64,000 bases of DNA from Polynucleobacter nymphae (GCF_018882155.1 NZ_JACVPA010000001.1:1550001-1614000), one strand, 5' to 3'. Positions 46,251 through 55,367 are shown, counted from the stretch's first letter. Translations and numbers: made by a program. Notes: generated from the letters alone by a model not told the origin.

Positions 46251-47253
46251 ATTTATTTAAAGTACTTTTGCAGTAATCTAGTGCTGCCTTGAGCTCTTCT
46301 GGCTTGAAGGGATCAAAGGTTTTTCTACCTGCAATTGCGCGTAACCAAGTTAATTGTCGTTTACCCAACTGCCTAGTAGCTGCCAAGGCTTTGTAGCGCA
46401 TCTGATCAAAGTCAATTTGGTTGTCTAAAAATTCCCATGCCTGTCGATAACCTACTGAACGAGTTGCCGGCAAGTCTGCATGTAAGTTGGGATTGGTGCG
46501 CAAGGTTTTGACTTCGTCCATAAATCCAGCAGCCAGCATTTCATCAAAACGTTTTTCTAGATTGGCATGAAGCCTTGCACGATCACTGGGTTCAAGAGAA
46601 ACTAAATGGATCCAAGTAGGAATACTTGATCCTTCTCTACCATCTTCGCTGGGTGAGTCAGCCAATAAAGCGGACATAGGTTTGCCGGTGATCTCAAATA
46701 CTTCCAAAGCGCGTTGCACCCGTTGTGAATCATTGGGCTTTAAGCGTGCAGCAGTTTCTGGATCGACGCTAGACAGTTTTTCATGCATGGCTGGCCAGCC
46801 AATGGCCTTGCCTTCTTCATCTAGTCGCGCACGAATCTCTGGATTAGCAGGCGGTAAGGAGGAGAGTCCATGTGCCCAAGCGCGCCAATACAACATCGTG
46901 CCACCAACAACGATAGGAATGTTTCCTCTATCGCGGATTTCTTCACAGAGACGTTTTGCATCTTTCGCAAAGCGTGCAGCTGAATAGACCTCAGTGGGCT
47001 CCAAGATGTCAATTAAGTGATGAATGACAGATGCACGTTCTACTGTTGTAGGTTTTGCGCTGCCAATATCTAAACCGCGATAGACCAATGCTGAATCCAT
47101 GCTGATGAGTTCGATGGTCAAGCCAATAGATTTGGCATACTCGGCAAGCAGCATTGCGAGATGAGTTTTGCCTGCGCCAGTGGGGCCAACAATACAAAGT
47201 ACCGGTATGGCCTCTGGAGCATGCATACGCTGAATGTAGGGTTCGGTTTGCAT
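46249..47253 (-). CDS. miaA: tRNA dimethylallyltransferase
   Basis: Adds the isopentenyl group to N6 of A37 in tRNAs that read U-starting codons. P-loop GPTGAGKT at 23-30, SMDSALVYRGLDIGSAKPT as the DMAPP/tRNA contact, VGGTMLYWRA, and the C-terminal KRQLTWLR. 334 aa. The first nine residues before MHAPEAIP are not conserved, so the start could be at residue 10 (47226). Divergent from the DedA gene. Confidence 0.96.
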   Translation of the reverse strand: MQTEPYIQRMHAPEAIPVLCIVGPTGAGKTHLAMLLAEYAKSIGLTIELISMDSALVYRGLDIGSAKPTTVERASVIHHLIDILEPTEVYSAARFAKDAKRLCEEIRDRGNIPIVVGGTMLYWRAWAHGLSSLPPANPEIRARLDEEGKAIGWPAMHEKLSSVDPETAARLKPNDSQRVQRALEVFEITGKPMSALLADSPSEDGREGSSIPTWIHLVSLEPSDRARLHANLEKRFDEMLAAGFMDEVKTLRTNPNLHADLPATRSVGYRQAWEFLDNQIDFDQMRYKALAATRQLGKRQLTWLRAIAGRKTFDPFKPEELKAALDYCKSTLNK

Positions 47254-47311
47254 GCCTGATTATAGGAGCCTGTTAATATCCGCATCAAGCCAATATTTGG
47301 AGTGCAAGTGG

Positions 47312-47956
47312 ATGGATACCCTTTTACAACTCAGCGATTTCTTTTTACACATTGACCGTCATTTAGACGTTGTCATCGCGCAATATGGTCCATGGGCTTA
47401 TGGCCTCCTCTTTGCGATCATATTTGCTGAAACAGGTTTAGTAGTTGCCCCATTCTTGCCTGGTGACTCCCTCCTATTTATTACGGGGGCATATTGCGCT
47501 ACCGAGCATTTCAATATCTGGACCATATGTGTTGGGTTGTTGATCGCTGCAGTGGCAGGCAATACCGTCAATTACTTTATTGGTCGCTGGATTGGCAAAA
47601 GAGTTTTTAGTAGTCAGTCACGCTGGATTGATCAGCGAGCTTTACTGAAGACCCAAGCCTTTTATGAGAAGCATGGCGGCAAGACCATTATCTTGGCGCG
47701 CTTCTTGCCGATTATTCGTACCTTTGCACCTTTTATTGCAGGTGTATCGGCAATGAACTTCTCGCGTTTTCAGTTTTTCAATATCACTGGTGCCGCACTG
47801 TGGGTATTTGGTCTAGTTATTGCCGGATACTTTTTTGGCAATATTCCAATTATTCGTCAAAACTTAAACGTGATCGTTTTGATTGGCATTGGTGCTGCAG
47901 CTATTCCAGTAGTATTGGCTGCCCTCTACAAAATTTTTCAGCGCAAACAATCGTAA
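47312..47956 (+). CDS. DedA family membrane protein
   Basis: Inner-membrane protein of the DedA/SNARE-associated family, linked to undecaprenyl-phosphate and phospholipid flipping and proton-dependent homeostasis. It shows the family motifs FAETGLVVAPFLPGDSLLF, GNTVNYFIGRWIGKRVF and FYEKHGGKTIILARFLPIIRTFAPFIAGVSAM, with the functional Glu and Arg residues. 214 aa from the ATG at 47312, which has GGAG about 9 bases upstream; a longer in-frame start at 47252 overlaps miaA and adds non-family residues. Confidence 0.9.
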   Translation: MDTLLQLSDFFLHIDRHLDVVIAQYGPWAYGLLFAIIFAETGLVVAPFLPGDSLLFITGAYCATEHFNIWTICVGLLIAAVAGNTVNYFIGRWIGKRVFSSQSRWIDQRALLKTQAFYEKHGGKTIILARFLPIIRTFAPFIAGVSAMNFSRFQFFNITGAALWVFGLVIAGYFFGNIPIIRQNLNVIVLIGIGAAAIPVVLAALYKIFQRKQS

Positions 47957-47976
47957 TGACACTTCGGAGTTAAGCT

Positions 47977-48819
47977 TTAATGAAACTTAGCCTGACTCTC
48001 TAGTGTGGCAATATGCTCGCGGATATCACCAGCATCTTCGGCTTCTGGTGATTCACTGAGATAGCGATGCATGTCTGCTAAGGCTGGACGCAAATATTCC
48101 AGTTGAGCAAAGATCAGTCCACGATCACGAACTTCTTCAATCGAATCTGGCAGCAAAATCACTAGACGCTCTTGAACGCCAAGTAGACGCTCCCAACGCT
48201 CATCTTCGGAGTAAATCATTTTGAGGTTTCGTAGGAAGCGGGACAAGATTTCACGTGGGTTAGAGGCCCGCAGGAAGATGTTCAGAGGCAGGCTCAATTC
48301 TCCTCGGTAGCCTTTCGCATCTAAGTATGGATCAAGCATTTCTTGCAGTTGATTTTTGGAAAGCGATTCACCAGTAAGCGGGTCCATGATGATTTCTCCT
48401 TGTTGCAAGGAGATGCGCATCATGAAGTGGTTTGGAAATGAAACGCCACGAATCTTCAAGCCAATTTGTTGACCTAATTCCATCATCAGAATAGCTAGTG
48501 AAATCGGAATCCCTCGGCGATTCTCAAGCACATAGTGCAAATAAGAATTTTCTGGGGCATAAAAATCATTTGGGTTTGGTCCAAAACCTAATTCGGTATA
48601 AAAGAAATGCTTCAGAATTTGTAAACGCTGAATTGGGGATGTGTCTGGAGTAATTCGTGACTTCAACTGATTACCCATTTGATCTAATTGATCTAGTACG
48701 TTTTGAACATCCAAATCCGGATAGGCATGTTGTGCTACAGCGATTACCGCCTCAGTTAGCGGTAAGTGTTCGTCTTCAGCAACTAAAGACGTGAAATAGT
48801 CGAGTTGTTGTGTTGGCAT
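47977..48819 (-). CDS. SirB1 family protein (transglutaminase-like fold)
   Basis: 280-aa protein of the SirB1/transglutaminase-like family: FYTELGFGPNPNDFYAPENSYLHYVLENRRGIPISLAILMMELGQQIGL followed by GVSFPNHFMMR is the typical core; the C-terminal helices resemble TPR repeats. I chose the ATG at 48819 because a perfect AGGAG lies directly upstream; a longer reading to 48963 lies inside murJ. The function is unclear. Five bases after murJ. Confidence 0.87.
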   Translation of the reverse strand: MPTQQLDYFTSLVAEDEHLPLTEAVIAVAQHAYPDLDVQNVLDQLDQMGNQLKSRITPDTSPIQRLQILKHFFYTELGFGPNPNDFYAPENSYLHYVLENRRGIPISLAILMMELGQQIGLKIRGVSFPNHFMMRISLQQGEIIMDPLTGESLSKNQLQEMLDPYLDAKGYRGELSLPLNIFLRASNPREILSRFLRNLKMIYSEDERWERLLGVQERLVILLPDSIEEVRDRGLIFAQLEYLRPALADMHRYLSESPEAEDAGDIREHIATLESQAKFH

Positions 48820-48824
48820 AACTC

Positions 48825-50378
48825 CTATTTTGCATGACGCAAGAATTTTTGCCAGCGAATTCCAACTAGACCAAGGGCGCCAAAGTAAACCAAGGCTGCG
48901 GCGGTCAACCATGCTGCCACTAGACCGATACGGACCCAAGGCTCTGCCTGAAGGGCGATCCAATTATGGGCGCCAGCAGCATAAAAAAGGACTACAGAGA
49001 AGGGGATGAGGGCCAACAATAGCTGCCCAAGGTATTTCGCCCAAGCCGAGCTAGGTAGGGCGCCTCGCTGATGAAGGCCAATCCATAGGAGGGCAGCATT
49101 GAGACAGGCGCCAGCGCCGACGGAGAGCGCAAGACCCGCATGCCCAAGCCAAGGCACAAAAATAAGGTTAGCTAGTTGGGTTGCGACAAGCACTAATAAA
49201 CCAATTTTGACGGGGGTGCGAATATCTTGGCGCGAATAAAACCCCGGCGCCAAAATTTTTACCAAAATAAGCCCAATGAGTCCGACGCCATAGGCCGCTA
49301 ATGCACGTTGTGTCATCAGAACATCAAGCGCGTTAAATTTGCCATAGTGATACAACACTGCTGCTAATGGCTCGCCAAAAATAAAGAGTGCAATTGCGCA
49401 AGGCGCAGCCAATAAGAATGTCAACTGCAATCCCCAGATGAGTAATTCACCAGCGTGAACTAAGTCATTCTTGGCGTTAGCTTTGCTGAGGCTTGGAAGC
49501 AGAACAGTACCTAAAGCTACACCTAATAATGCAGTCGGAAATTCCATCAAACGATCGGCATAGGAAAGCCACGACACACTCCCTGTTTGTAGGCGTGATG
49601 CGATATTGGTGTTGATAATGAGTGAGATTTGCGCAACAGAGACAGCGAAGACTGCCGGCCCCATCAATTTCAATACCCGTTTTGCTTCTGGATTTGCAAT
49701 GGCAGTTTTAACAGCGCCAGGCAATAAACCAATTCGTGGCAAAAGTCCTAAACGAGAAAGTGCGGGAATCTGAAGTGCTAATTGCAAGACACCACCTAAG
49801 AGCACGCCAATACTCAGAGCGTAGATTGGTTGTTCTAAATGGGGCGCCAAGAAAAGAGCGCTAGCAATTAAAGCTAGGTTCAATAAAACGGGAGTAAAGG
49901 CAGGAATGGCAAAGCGCTGAAAAGTGTTGAGAATGCCTGCTGATAGTGAAACCATGGAAATCAGCCCAATATAAGGAAACATGATTCGGGTCATGACCAC
50001 GCTGGCCTCATAGGCTGGCCCACCACTAAATCCCGTAGCAATGACCAGAATGAGCAAGGGGGCGCCAATTACCCCGAGTAATACCGTCAGCAGCAAAGCC
50101 CAAAATAAGAGGGTGGCGACCGCGTCAACCAGAATATGAGCCTGCTTTTGATCCCCATCCTTGGAGATTTCACCCAAAATCGGTACAAAAGCCTGAGAAA
50201 AGGCCCCTTCAGCGAAAAGTCGGCGCAGTAAATTGGGTATCCTAAAGGCCACATTGAAGGCATCCGTCCACTCTGAGGCTCCGAAACTACGGGCAATCAG
50301 GGTCTCCCTAAGCAGCCCCGTAATACGAGACAGCATGGTGAGGGAGCTTACCTTGGCGGCGGCAGAAAGCAGGTTCAT
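48825..50378 (-). CDS. murJ: Lipid II flippase MurJ
   Basis: Inner-membrane MOP-superfamily transporter that flips lipid II for peptidoglycan growth. About 14 hydrophobic segments; conserved LSRITGLLRETLIARSFGASEWTDAFNVAFRIPNLLRRLFAEGAFSQAFVPIL at the N-terminus includes the central-cavity Arg residues. 517 aa, normal. Divergent from rpsT, an arrangement conserved across many proteobacteria. Confidence 0.97.
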   Translation of the reverse strand: MNLLSAAAKVSSLTMLSRITGLLRETLIARSFGASEWTDAFNVAFRIPNLLRRLFAEGAFSQAFVPILGEISKDGDQKQAHILVDAVATLLFWALLLTVLLGVIGAPLLILVIATGFSGGPAYEASVVMTRIMFPYIGLISMVSLSAGILNTFQRFAIPAFTPVLLNLALIASALFLAPHLEQPIYALSIGVLLGGVLQLALQIPALSRLGLLPRIGLLPGAVKTAIANPEAKRVLKLMGPAVFAVSVAQISLIINTNIASRLQTGSVSWLSYADRLMEFPTALLGVALGTVLLPSLSKANAKNDLVHAGELLIWGLQLTFLLAAPCAIALFIFGEPLAAVLYHYGKFNALDVLMTQRALAAYGVGLIGLILVKILAPGFYSRQDIRTPVKIGLLVLVATQLANLIFVPWLGHAGLALSVGAGACLNAALLWIGLHQRGALPSSAWAKYLGQLLLALIPFSVVLFYAAGAHNWIALQAEPWVRIGLVAAWLTAAALVYFGALGLVGIRWQKFLRHAK

Positions 50379-50530
50379 GAGCCGATTTTCACCTATTTAT
50401 GGGTCGGCTGGGCTTTTTTGCCCCTTTCAGGTAAAATCTTGGGTTTTGGCGAGCTTGCTTATGGATTTGGCAAGACCGCAGGTTTTTTTAACTAATCGTA
50501 TTTTGTAATTTATAGAGGCAAGGTTTAAAG

Positions 50531-50797
50531 ATGGCTAATACAGCACAAGCGCGTAAGCGCGCACGCCAGGCAGTAAAACAGAACGAACACAACTCCAGTT
50601 TGCGTTCAAAGCTCCGCACTTCCATTAAGGCAGTACGTAAAGCGATCGAAACTGGTGATAAAGCGTCTGCAGCGAAAGTATTTGCAGCAACTCAAGCAAC
50701 CATTGACAAAATTGCTGACAAAAAGATTGCTCATAAAAATACTGCATCTCGTCAGAAGTCACGTTTGTCTGCAGCTATTAAGGCGATGGCAGCGTAA
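50531..50797 (+). CDS. rpsT: 30S ribosomal protein S20
   Basis: Small helical 16S-binding protein. [39 protein letters not shown] is the standard S20 start, with the C-terminal [17 protein letters not shown] region ([21 protein letters not shown]). 88 aa. GAGGCAAGG lies upstream of the ATG as ribosome binding site. Monocistronic: followed at once by a strong terminator. Confidence 0.98.
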   Translation: MANTAQARKRARQAVKQNEHNSSLRSKLRTSIKAVRKAIETGDKASAAKVFAATQATIDKIADKKIAHKNTASRQKSRLSAAIKAMAA

Positions 50798-50817
50798 TAC
50801 AGAATTGGTTTTAGGCT

Positions 50818-50836
50818 GGTCGAAGTAATTTCGACC
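50818..50836 (+). repeat. Second hairpin between rpsT and its terminator
   Basis: GGTCGAA (50818-50824), loop GTAAT, TTCGACC (50830-50836): a perfect 7-bp inverted repeat just ahead of the rpsT terminator. Outer GGCT/AGCC (50814-50817/50839-50842) could extend it but would overlap the terminator stem by two bases. Probably mRNA 3'-end structure. Confidence 0.4.
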
Positions 50837-50840
50837 TTAG

Positions 50841-50866
50841 CCCGCTCCTTATCAGAGCGGGTTTTT
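50841..50866 (+). terminator. Rho-independent terminator of rpsT
   Basis: CCCGCTC (50841-50847), 7-base loop, GAGCGGG (50855-50861), then TTTTTG TTTTT. Strong GC stem and T tract 43 bases after the rpsT stop; it overlaps the approach to the convergent DUF3579 gene stop at 50871. Confidence 0.85.
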
Positions 50867-50870
50867 GTTT

Positions 50871-51185
50871 TTAGGACTGGGTTTGTGGTTTGGGCTCAAA
50901 CTCACAGGCCTCTTCGATCGGTAGACCGTTGTCTTTGGCAAAGTTTGTTACAAAGTCCAGCGCTCTTGGATCAAGATCACCCAGTCTGGTATCAATAACA
51001 ACGCATTTCACTGCAGCAATCACTACTGGTGTGACATAGGGTGAATAGGTGAAGCGAGGGTCTCCAGAATCTCCTGGAGGGCGAAAGCTAGCCATCACCC
51101 CGCACAGACGCTCCGCCCAGTCACTGGGTCGAAATGGTTTGCCAGAAGTGGTAATGCCTTGAATGAAAAGCTTTTTGTGGTTCAA
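50871..51185 (-). CDS. DUF3579 domain protein
   Basis: 104-aa soluble protein, recognised as a DUF3579 member from FIQGITTSGKPFRPSDWAERLCGVMASF and YSPYVTPVVIAAVKCVVIDTRL. This family is found mainly in betaproteobacteria; no function is established. It has one Cys in the ADP-like VMASF region? No: the cysteines are C28, C61 and C94 in a non-motif arrangement. Convergent with rpsT and divergent from argF, alone in its transcription unit. Confidence 0.82.
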   Translation of the reverse strand: MNHKKLFIQGITTSGKPFRPSDWAERLCGVMASFRPPGDSGDPRFTYSPYVTPVVIAAVKCVVIDTRLGDLDPRALDFVTNFAKDNGLPIEEACEFEPKPQTQS

Positions 51186-51337
51186 GTTCGCATAAAGAAG
51201 GTGTTAGGGATCGGCGTTACTAAGCCCTCTAGCTTAACAGCCGGGGTTAGTCGTAAGATGACTTTAGATTCAATTTTCGTGCAGTCAATTGTTTTCAGAA
51301 AAAAATGCAAGCCAAAACTTTAGTAGAAAGCTCAACT

Positions 51338-52285
51338 ATGACATCTCTGGCAAAGCCTCAAGTGCCCGGTCACGTCAAGCACTATCTGCAGTTTGCTGAC
51401 CTTACTCGAGAAGAGTATGACTACTTGCTGAAAAGATCGGCATGGCTCAAGTCCAAGTTCAAAAGCTATGAGACTTGGCATCCACTTCACGACCGTACCT
51501 TAGCAATGATTTTTGAGAAGCATTCCACACGTACTCGTCTCTCCTTTGAGGCAGGCGTCCATCAGCTTGGTGGGCATGCCGTATACCTGAATACCCGCGA
51601 CACGCAACTTGGCCGTGGTGAGCCTGTAGAGGACGCTGCGCAGGTGATTTCACGGATGACTGACATGATTATGATTCGCACCTTCGGCCAAGACATCATT
51701 GAGCGATTTGCTGCTAATTCCAGGGTGCCGGTGATCAATGGCCTCACCAATGAACACCACCCTTGCCAAGTATTGGCTGACATCTTCACTTTTGTAGAAG
51801 CACGTGGCCCAATTCAGGGTAAGACAGTCGCGTGGGTTGGTGATGCCAACAATATGGCCTATACCTGGATACAGGCTGCTGAATGTTTAGATTTTCAGTT
51901 TCGCTTTTCTGCGCCAGTGGGCTATCAATTAGATCCCTCTCGATTAACAAAGACAGCTGCAAAACATTTAACCATTTGTGCTGACCCTAAAGATGCTTGT
52001 AAAGGTGCTGATTTGGTGACAACTGATGTTTGGACTAGCATGGGTTATGAGGCTGAAAATACCTCACGCATTAATGCTTTCCAGGATTGGATGATTGATG
52101 AAGAGTTAATGGCTCTAGCAAAGCCTGACGCATTATTTATGCATTGTTTGCCAGCCCATCGCGGCGAAGAAGTGTCTGCTGGTGTGATTGATGGCCCGCA
52201 AAGTATTGTTTGGGAAGAAGCAGAAAATCGTTTGCATGTGCAAAAGGCTTTGATGGAGTATTTGCTCTGCGGCCGTTTGGACTAA
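51338..52285 (+). CDS. argF: Ornithine carbamoyltransferase
   Basis: Carbamoyl phosphate plus ornithine to citrulline. STRTR (63-67) binds carbamoyl phosphate, HPCQ follows in NEHHPCQVLAD, and HCLP (269-272) is the ornithine site. 315 aa from the ATG at 51338, which has GAAAG about 7 bases upstream; an upstream in-frame ATG (51305) would add 11 residues. argG follows after 68 bases, so arginine steps 6 and 7 are consecutive. Confidence 0.96.
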   Translation: MTSLAKPQVPGHVKHYLQFADLTREEYDYLLKRSAWLKSKFKSYETWHPLHDRTLAMIFEKHSTRTRLSFEAGVHQLGGHAVYLNTRDTQLGRGEPVEDAAQVISRMTDMIMIRTFGQDIIERFAANSRVPVINGLTNEHHPCQVLADIFTFVEARGPIQGKTVAWVGDANNMAYTWIQAAECLDFQFRFSAPVGYQLDPSRLTKTAAKHLTICADPKDACKGADLVTTDVWTSMGYEAENTSRINAFQDWMIDEELMALAKPDALFMHCLPAHRGEEVSAGVIDGPQSIVWEEAENRLHVQKALMEYLLCGRLD

Positions 52286-52353
52286 AAGCGGGTCTTAAGT
52301 TTAGAAATTTACGCCATTTATTTTTTTAGTTAATTTTGATTGAATAAAAAATC

Positions 52354-53586
52354 ATGTCTGATATTAAAAAAGCAGTTTTAGCCTATTCTGGTGGTCTTGA
52401 CACTAGTGTGATTTTGAAATGGCTTCAAGATACTTACGGTTGTGAGATCGTGACATTTACCGCCGACCTCGGTCAGGGTGAAGAGTTAGAGCCTGCGCGC
52501 GCTAAAGCTCTGCAGTTTGGCATCAAACCAGAGAATATTTTCATTGATGACTTACGCGAAGAATTTGTACGTGACTTTGTATTTCCTATGTTCCGTGCAA
52601 ATACCATTTACGAAGGCGAGTATTTACTGGGTACATCGATTGCACGCCCACTAATTGCAAAGCGCCAAATTGAGATTGCCCGGTTGACCGGTGCTGATGC
52701 TGTATCGCATGGCGCCACTGGTAAAGGCAATGACCAAGTTCGCTTTGAGTTAGGTTATTACGCTCTAGAGCCAGGAATTAAAGTGATCGCACCTTGGCGT
52801 GAATGGGATTTGCTCTCACGCGAGAAGTTGATGGCTTACGCAGAAAAACATGGCATTCCAGTTGAGATGAAGCATAAGCAAGGCGGCTCACCCTATTCCA
52901 TGGATGCCAATTTATTGCATATTAGCTATGAAGGCCGTCATTTAGAAAACCCTAATGCAGAGGCTGAAGAGTCTATGTGGCGTTGGACGGTTTCTCCTGA
53001 GAAGGCTCCAGATGCCCCAGAAATTGTTGAAATTGAATTCAAAGCAGGTGATCCGATTGCCATTAACGGCAAGAGCTATAAACCACACGAGCTATTGGCT
53101 GAGTTAAATCGTATCGGTGGTAAGCATGGTATTGGCCGCCTTGATTTAGTTGAAAACCGTTTTGTTGGCATGAAGAGTCGCGGTTGCTATGAAACCCCAG
53201 GCGGCACCATTCTCTTGAAGGCTCACCGCGGCATCGAGAGTATTACCCTTGATCGTGAAGTGGCTCATCTGAAAGATGACCTCATGCCACGCTACGCCAG
53301 CTTAATTTATAACGGCTTGTGGTGGTCGCCAGAGCGCGTTGCATTACAGACCTTGATTGACCACAGCCAGCAGGCAGTCAATGGCACGGTTCGTTTGAAA
53401 CTCTACAAAGGCGCCGTCTCTGTTATTTCACGGGATTCGGAAAATACTTTGTTTGATCAAAATATCGCAACCTTCGATGATGACGGTGGCGCATATAACC
53501 AAGCCGATGCTGGCGGATTTATTAAACTCAATGCTTTGCGTATGCGGATTGCTGAAATAGCAAAACGTAAACGCGCCAAGAAATAA
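52354..53586 (+). CDS. argG: Argininosuccinate synthase
   Basis: ATP-dependent condensation of citrulline and aspartate. The ATP pyrophosphatase P-loop [10 protein letters not shown] is at 10-19, [18 protein letters not shown] lies in the citrulline/aspartate region, and [13 protein letters not shown] follows. 410 aa, the usual short type. Between argF and ppnP. Confidence 0.97.
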   Translation: MSDIKKAVLAYSGGLDTSVILKWLQDTYGCEIVTFTADLGQGEELEPARAKALQFGIKPENIFIDDLREEFVRDFVFPMFRANTIYEGEYLLGTSIARPLIAKRQIEIARLTGADAVSHGATGKGNDQVRFELGYYALEPGIKVIAPWREWDLLSREKLMAYAEKHGIPVEMKHKQGGSPYSMDANLLHISYEGRHLENPNAEAEESMWRWTVSPEKAPDAPEIVEIEFKAGDPIAINGKSYKPHELLAELNRIGGKHGIGRLDLVENRFVGMKSRGCYETPGGTILLKAHRGIESITLDREVAHLKDDLMPRYASLIYNGLWWSPERVALQTLIDHSQQAVNGTVRLKLYKGAVSVISRDSENTLFDQNIATFDDDGGAYNQADAGGFIKLNALRMRIAEIAKRKRAKK

Positions 53587-53616
53587 TGAGTAATAACCAG
53601 ATTAGAAAGAGTCCAG

Positions 53617-53922
53617 ATGCAATTTGATCAAGTTTCAGTAGGTAAAAAAGCCAATGTATTTTTTGATGGTAAGTGCGTATCTCATACGGTGACTCTGCCC
53701 AATGGTGTTCGGAAGTCGGTTGGTGTTGTTCTGCCAAGTACCTTACGTTTTGACTTAAGTACTAGAGAGGTGATGGAAGTAGTGGATGGCACTGCTTTCG
53801 TGAGCATCAATGGCGCACCAGAGCAAGAGTTTAAGGCTGGCCAAAGCTGGGAAGTGGAAAAGGGCGGTTACTTTATTATTCGGGCTGAGCAAGCGGTGCA
53901 CTATGTGTGCCATTTTGAATAA
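53617..53922 (+). CDS. ppnP: Pyrimidine/purine nucleoside phosphorylase PpnP
   Basis: Small cupin (former DUF1255/YaiE) that phosphorolyses several purine and pyrimidine nucleosides. The short beta-rich protein includes HTVTLPNGVRKSVGVVLPSTLRFDLSTREVMEVVDG and a terminal IIRAEQAVHYVCHFE typical of the family. 101 aa; E. coli 94. Thirty bases after argG, probably read through from it, and closed by a strong terminator. Confidence 0.9.
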   Translation: MQFDQVSVGKKANVFFDGKCVSHTVTLPNGVRKSVGVVLPSTLRFDLSTREVMEVVDGTAFVSINGAPEQEFKAGQSWEVEKGGYFIIRAEQAVHYVCHFE

Positions 53923-53940
53923 ATAAGATTCACTGCCAAT

Positions 53941-53970
53941 AAAAAACGCAGACTAAGATCTGCGTTTTTT
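53941..53970. terminator. Bidirectional terminator between ppnP and the DUF192 gene
   Basis: AAAAAACGCAGA (53941-53952), loop CTAAGA, TCTGCGTTTTTT (53959-53970): a perfect 12-bp stem with A and T tracts, serving both convergent genes. Confidence 0.85.
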
Positions 53971-53993
53971 ATTGCCTACAGTATCTGGATTTA

Positions 53994-54446
53994 CTATTTT
54001 TTAGGCAAGCCGCTAATAACAGATCCAGGTGTAATGACTCGATCAGAGAACCAGCGCTGATTCATTTCAAGAGCGAAGCGGACCGGTGCCTTAGGGCAGT
54101 GGTTGTTTGTTGAACCAGCTTGCATCTCTTCGATGTTCACAATCTTGCCGTCATCTGCGATAAAAGCAATCGAGAGAGGAATCTTGGTGCTAAACATCCA
54201 AAAGCAATGCCCCGCTTTTTCTTCAAATACAAAGAGCATTCCAGAATTCATTGGCATGCTGGTGCGATTCATTAAGCCGGTCTGTCTAGTTTCTGAGCTA
54301 TCCGCTATTTCTGCTTGAATACGGTAGATGCCAGTTTTTAGCTCCAGAGTTTTGAGGCCCACGTTGTATTGCGCAAGAGCAAAGCCTGAGCTCAGGAGAG
54401 TAGCGAAGGCTAATAGGCTGAGTAAATTTTTTCTTGTTTTATGCAT
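53994..54446 (-). CDS. DUF192 family periplasmic protein
   Basis: 150-aa secreted protein. An N-terminal signal peptide (MHKTRKNLLSLLAFATLLSSGFALA, cleavage likely after ALA) is followed by a DUF192 domain with RQTGLMNRTSMPMNSGMLFVFEEKAGHCFWMFSTKIPLSIAFI. The ATG at 54446 gives a proper signal peptide; the reading from 54497 adds residues ahead of it. Function of DUF192 is not firmly known. About 80 bases downstream of the csp terminator. Confidence 0.83.
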   Translation of the reverse strand: MHKTRKNLLSLLAFATLLSSGFALAQYNVGLKTLELKTGIYRIQAEIADSSETRQTGLMNRTSMPMNSGMLFVFEEKAGHCFWMFSTKIPLSIAFIADDGKIVNIEEMQAGSTNNHCPKAPVRFALEMNQRWFSDRVITPGSVISGLPKK

Positions 54447-54481
54447 AGGCTGTATTTTAATTGAGTAAATTACAGGCGAAA

Positions 54482-54510
54482 AAAAACCCAGGAACAAGTC
54501 CTGGGTTTTT
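54482..54510 (-). terminator. Rho-independent terminator of the cold-shock gene
   Basis: On the minus strand: AAAAACCCAGGA, a 5-base loop, TCCTGGGTTTTT followed by more T; plus coordinates 54482-54493 and 54499-54510. Perfect 12-bp stem, 20 bases after the csp stop. Confidence 0.85.
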
Positions 54511-54529
54511 GATAATGCTCTAAGGGCTA

Positions 54530-54733
54530 TTAAGCCGCTTGGATATTGGTAGCTTGCTTGCCTTTAGGGCCTTGGGTAATATCAAACGTTACCTTTTGGT
54601 TTTCCTTAAGGGTTTTGAACCCAGGCATAGTAATTGCGCTGAAATGCGCGAACAACTCTTCTTCACCATCATCAGGTTTGATAAAGCCAAAACCTTTTGC
54701 ATCATTGAACCACTTAACAATTCCGGTCGCCAT
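54530..54733 (-). CDS. Cold-shock protein (CspA family)
   Basis: Single OB-fold nucleic-acid chaperone of 67 aa. RNP1 is KGFGFI (13-18) and the RNP2-like strand is LFAHF (27-31), where most CspA proteins have VFVHF; this ELFAHFS form is seen in betaproteobacterial members. GGAG ribosome binding site about 8 bases before the ATG. A TTGACA promoter lies about 110 bases upstream, giving the long leader typical of cold-regulated csp mRNAs. Which paralogue (cspA, C, D, E) cannot be decided from sequence. Confidence 0.95.
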   Translation of the reverse strand: MATGIVKWFNDAKGFGFIKPDDGEEELFAHFSAITMPGFKTLKENQKVTFDITQGPKGKQATNIQAA

Positions 54734-55019
54734 GCGAACTCCATTACATAAACTTTAAAACAACCGTGATGAGGGTAAATACTTTTTAATCAGTCTCGCT
54801 CCACAACACGCCTAAATAGAACTTCTTGTGAAGCCTACCCCCCGATTGTTTGCCCTTTTTGTAGGGGTGTCAAGGAGTTATGTGCATTTATCCCTTAGTA
54901 ATTACCCCATTTTTATCAAAAAATGCCCCAATATGGCTTAAACAGGGCTTTTTGCAGGTTTTTTATCTACAAGACCCTAGTAAATTAAAGTTTGAATATC
55001 TGTGTTTAGAATGTTTCAT
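54734..55019. other. Longest gap in the window (about 286 bases), divergent control region of csp and clpS
   Basis: Holds the csp leader and promoter on the minus strand and the clpS upstream region on the plus strand. AT-rich; contains a weak CCTAC/GTAGG repeat near 54835-54864 and an A/T inverted repeat near 54911-54926. No open reading frame, tRNA or convincing small RNA was seen, and no sigma-32 site. Confidence 0.5.
54845..54873 (-). promoter_or_regulatory. Sigma-70 promoter of the cold-shock gene
   Basis: On the minus strand: TTGACA (plus 54868-54873), 17-base spacer, AACAAT (plus 54845-54850). The -35 is a consensus match, the -10 has 4 of 6. Predicted start near 54838 gives a leader of about 105 nt before the csp ATG. 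Confidence 0.6.
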
Positions 55020-55367
55020 ATGAGCCCCACACCAAAAAATCCCACTAATGGCGCACCAGCCAATCCCTACATTGAGGACACCATTCTTCTCGAAAAGCAG
55101 GCCGAGAAAGTTAAAGCGCCTTCGATGTATAAAGTTTTACTATTGAATGACGATTACACACCAATGGAATTTGTGGTGATGGTGATTCAGGAGTATTTTA
55201 ATAAGGATCATGAAACAGCTACACGCATCATGTTACAAGTTCATTTAGTTGGCAAAGGTATTTGCGGGGTCTTTACTCGTGATGTCGCTGCCACCAAAGT
55301 GCATCAAGTTGTCGAACTCTCCCGTGAAGCGGGCCACCCACTACAGTGCACTATGGAGGAAGCATGA
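55020..55367 (+). CDS. clpS: ATP-dependent Clp protease adaptor ClpS
   Basis: N-degron adaptor that delivers substrates with N-terminal Leu, Phe, Tyr or Trp to ClpAP. A flexible N-terminal tail is followed by the folded domain [25 protein letters not shown] (substrate pocket) and [20 protein letters not shown]. About 115 aa from the ATG at 55020; in-frame ATGs at 55002 and 55011 are possible and none has a strong Shine-Dalgarno. Its stop overlaps the clpA start. Confidence 0.94.
   Translation: MSPTPKNPTNGAPANPYIEDTILLEKQAEKVKAPSMYKVLLLNDDYTPMEFVVMVIQEYFNKDHETATRIMLQVHLVGKGICGVFTRDVAATKVHQVVELSREAGHPLQCTMEEA

Noticed and set aside
48820..48963. 48-residue N-terminal extension of the SirB1 family protein
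   Set aside because: It is read from within murJ, is Arg/Ser/Trp-rich and unlike the family; a perfect AGGAG marks the start at 48819.
54911..54965. Possible terminator or small RNA upstream of clpS
   Set aside because: The A/T stem is weak, GC pairs are few, and no promoter fits a small transcript.
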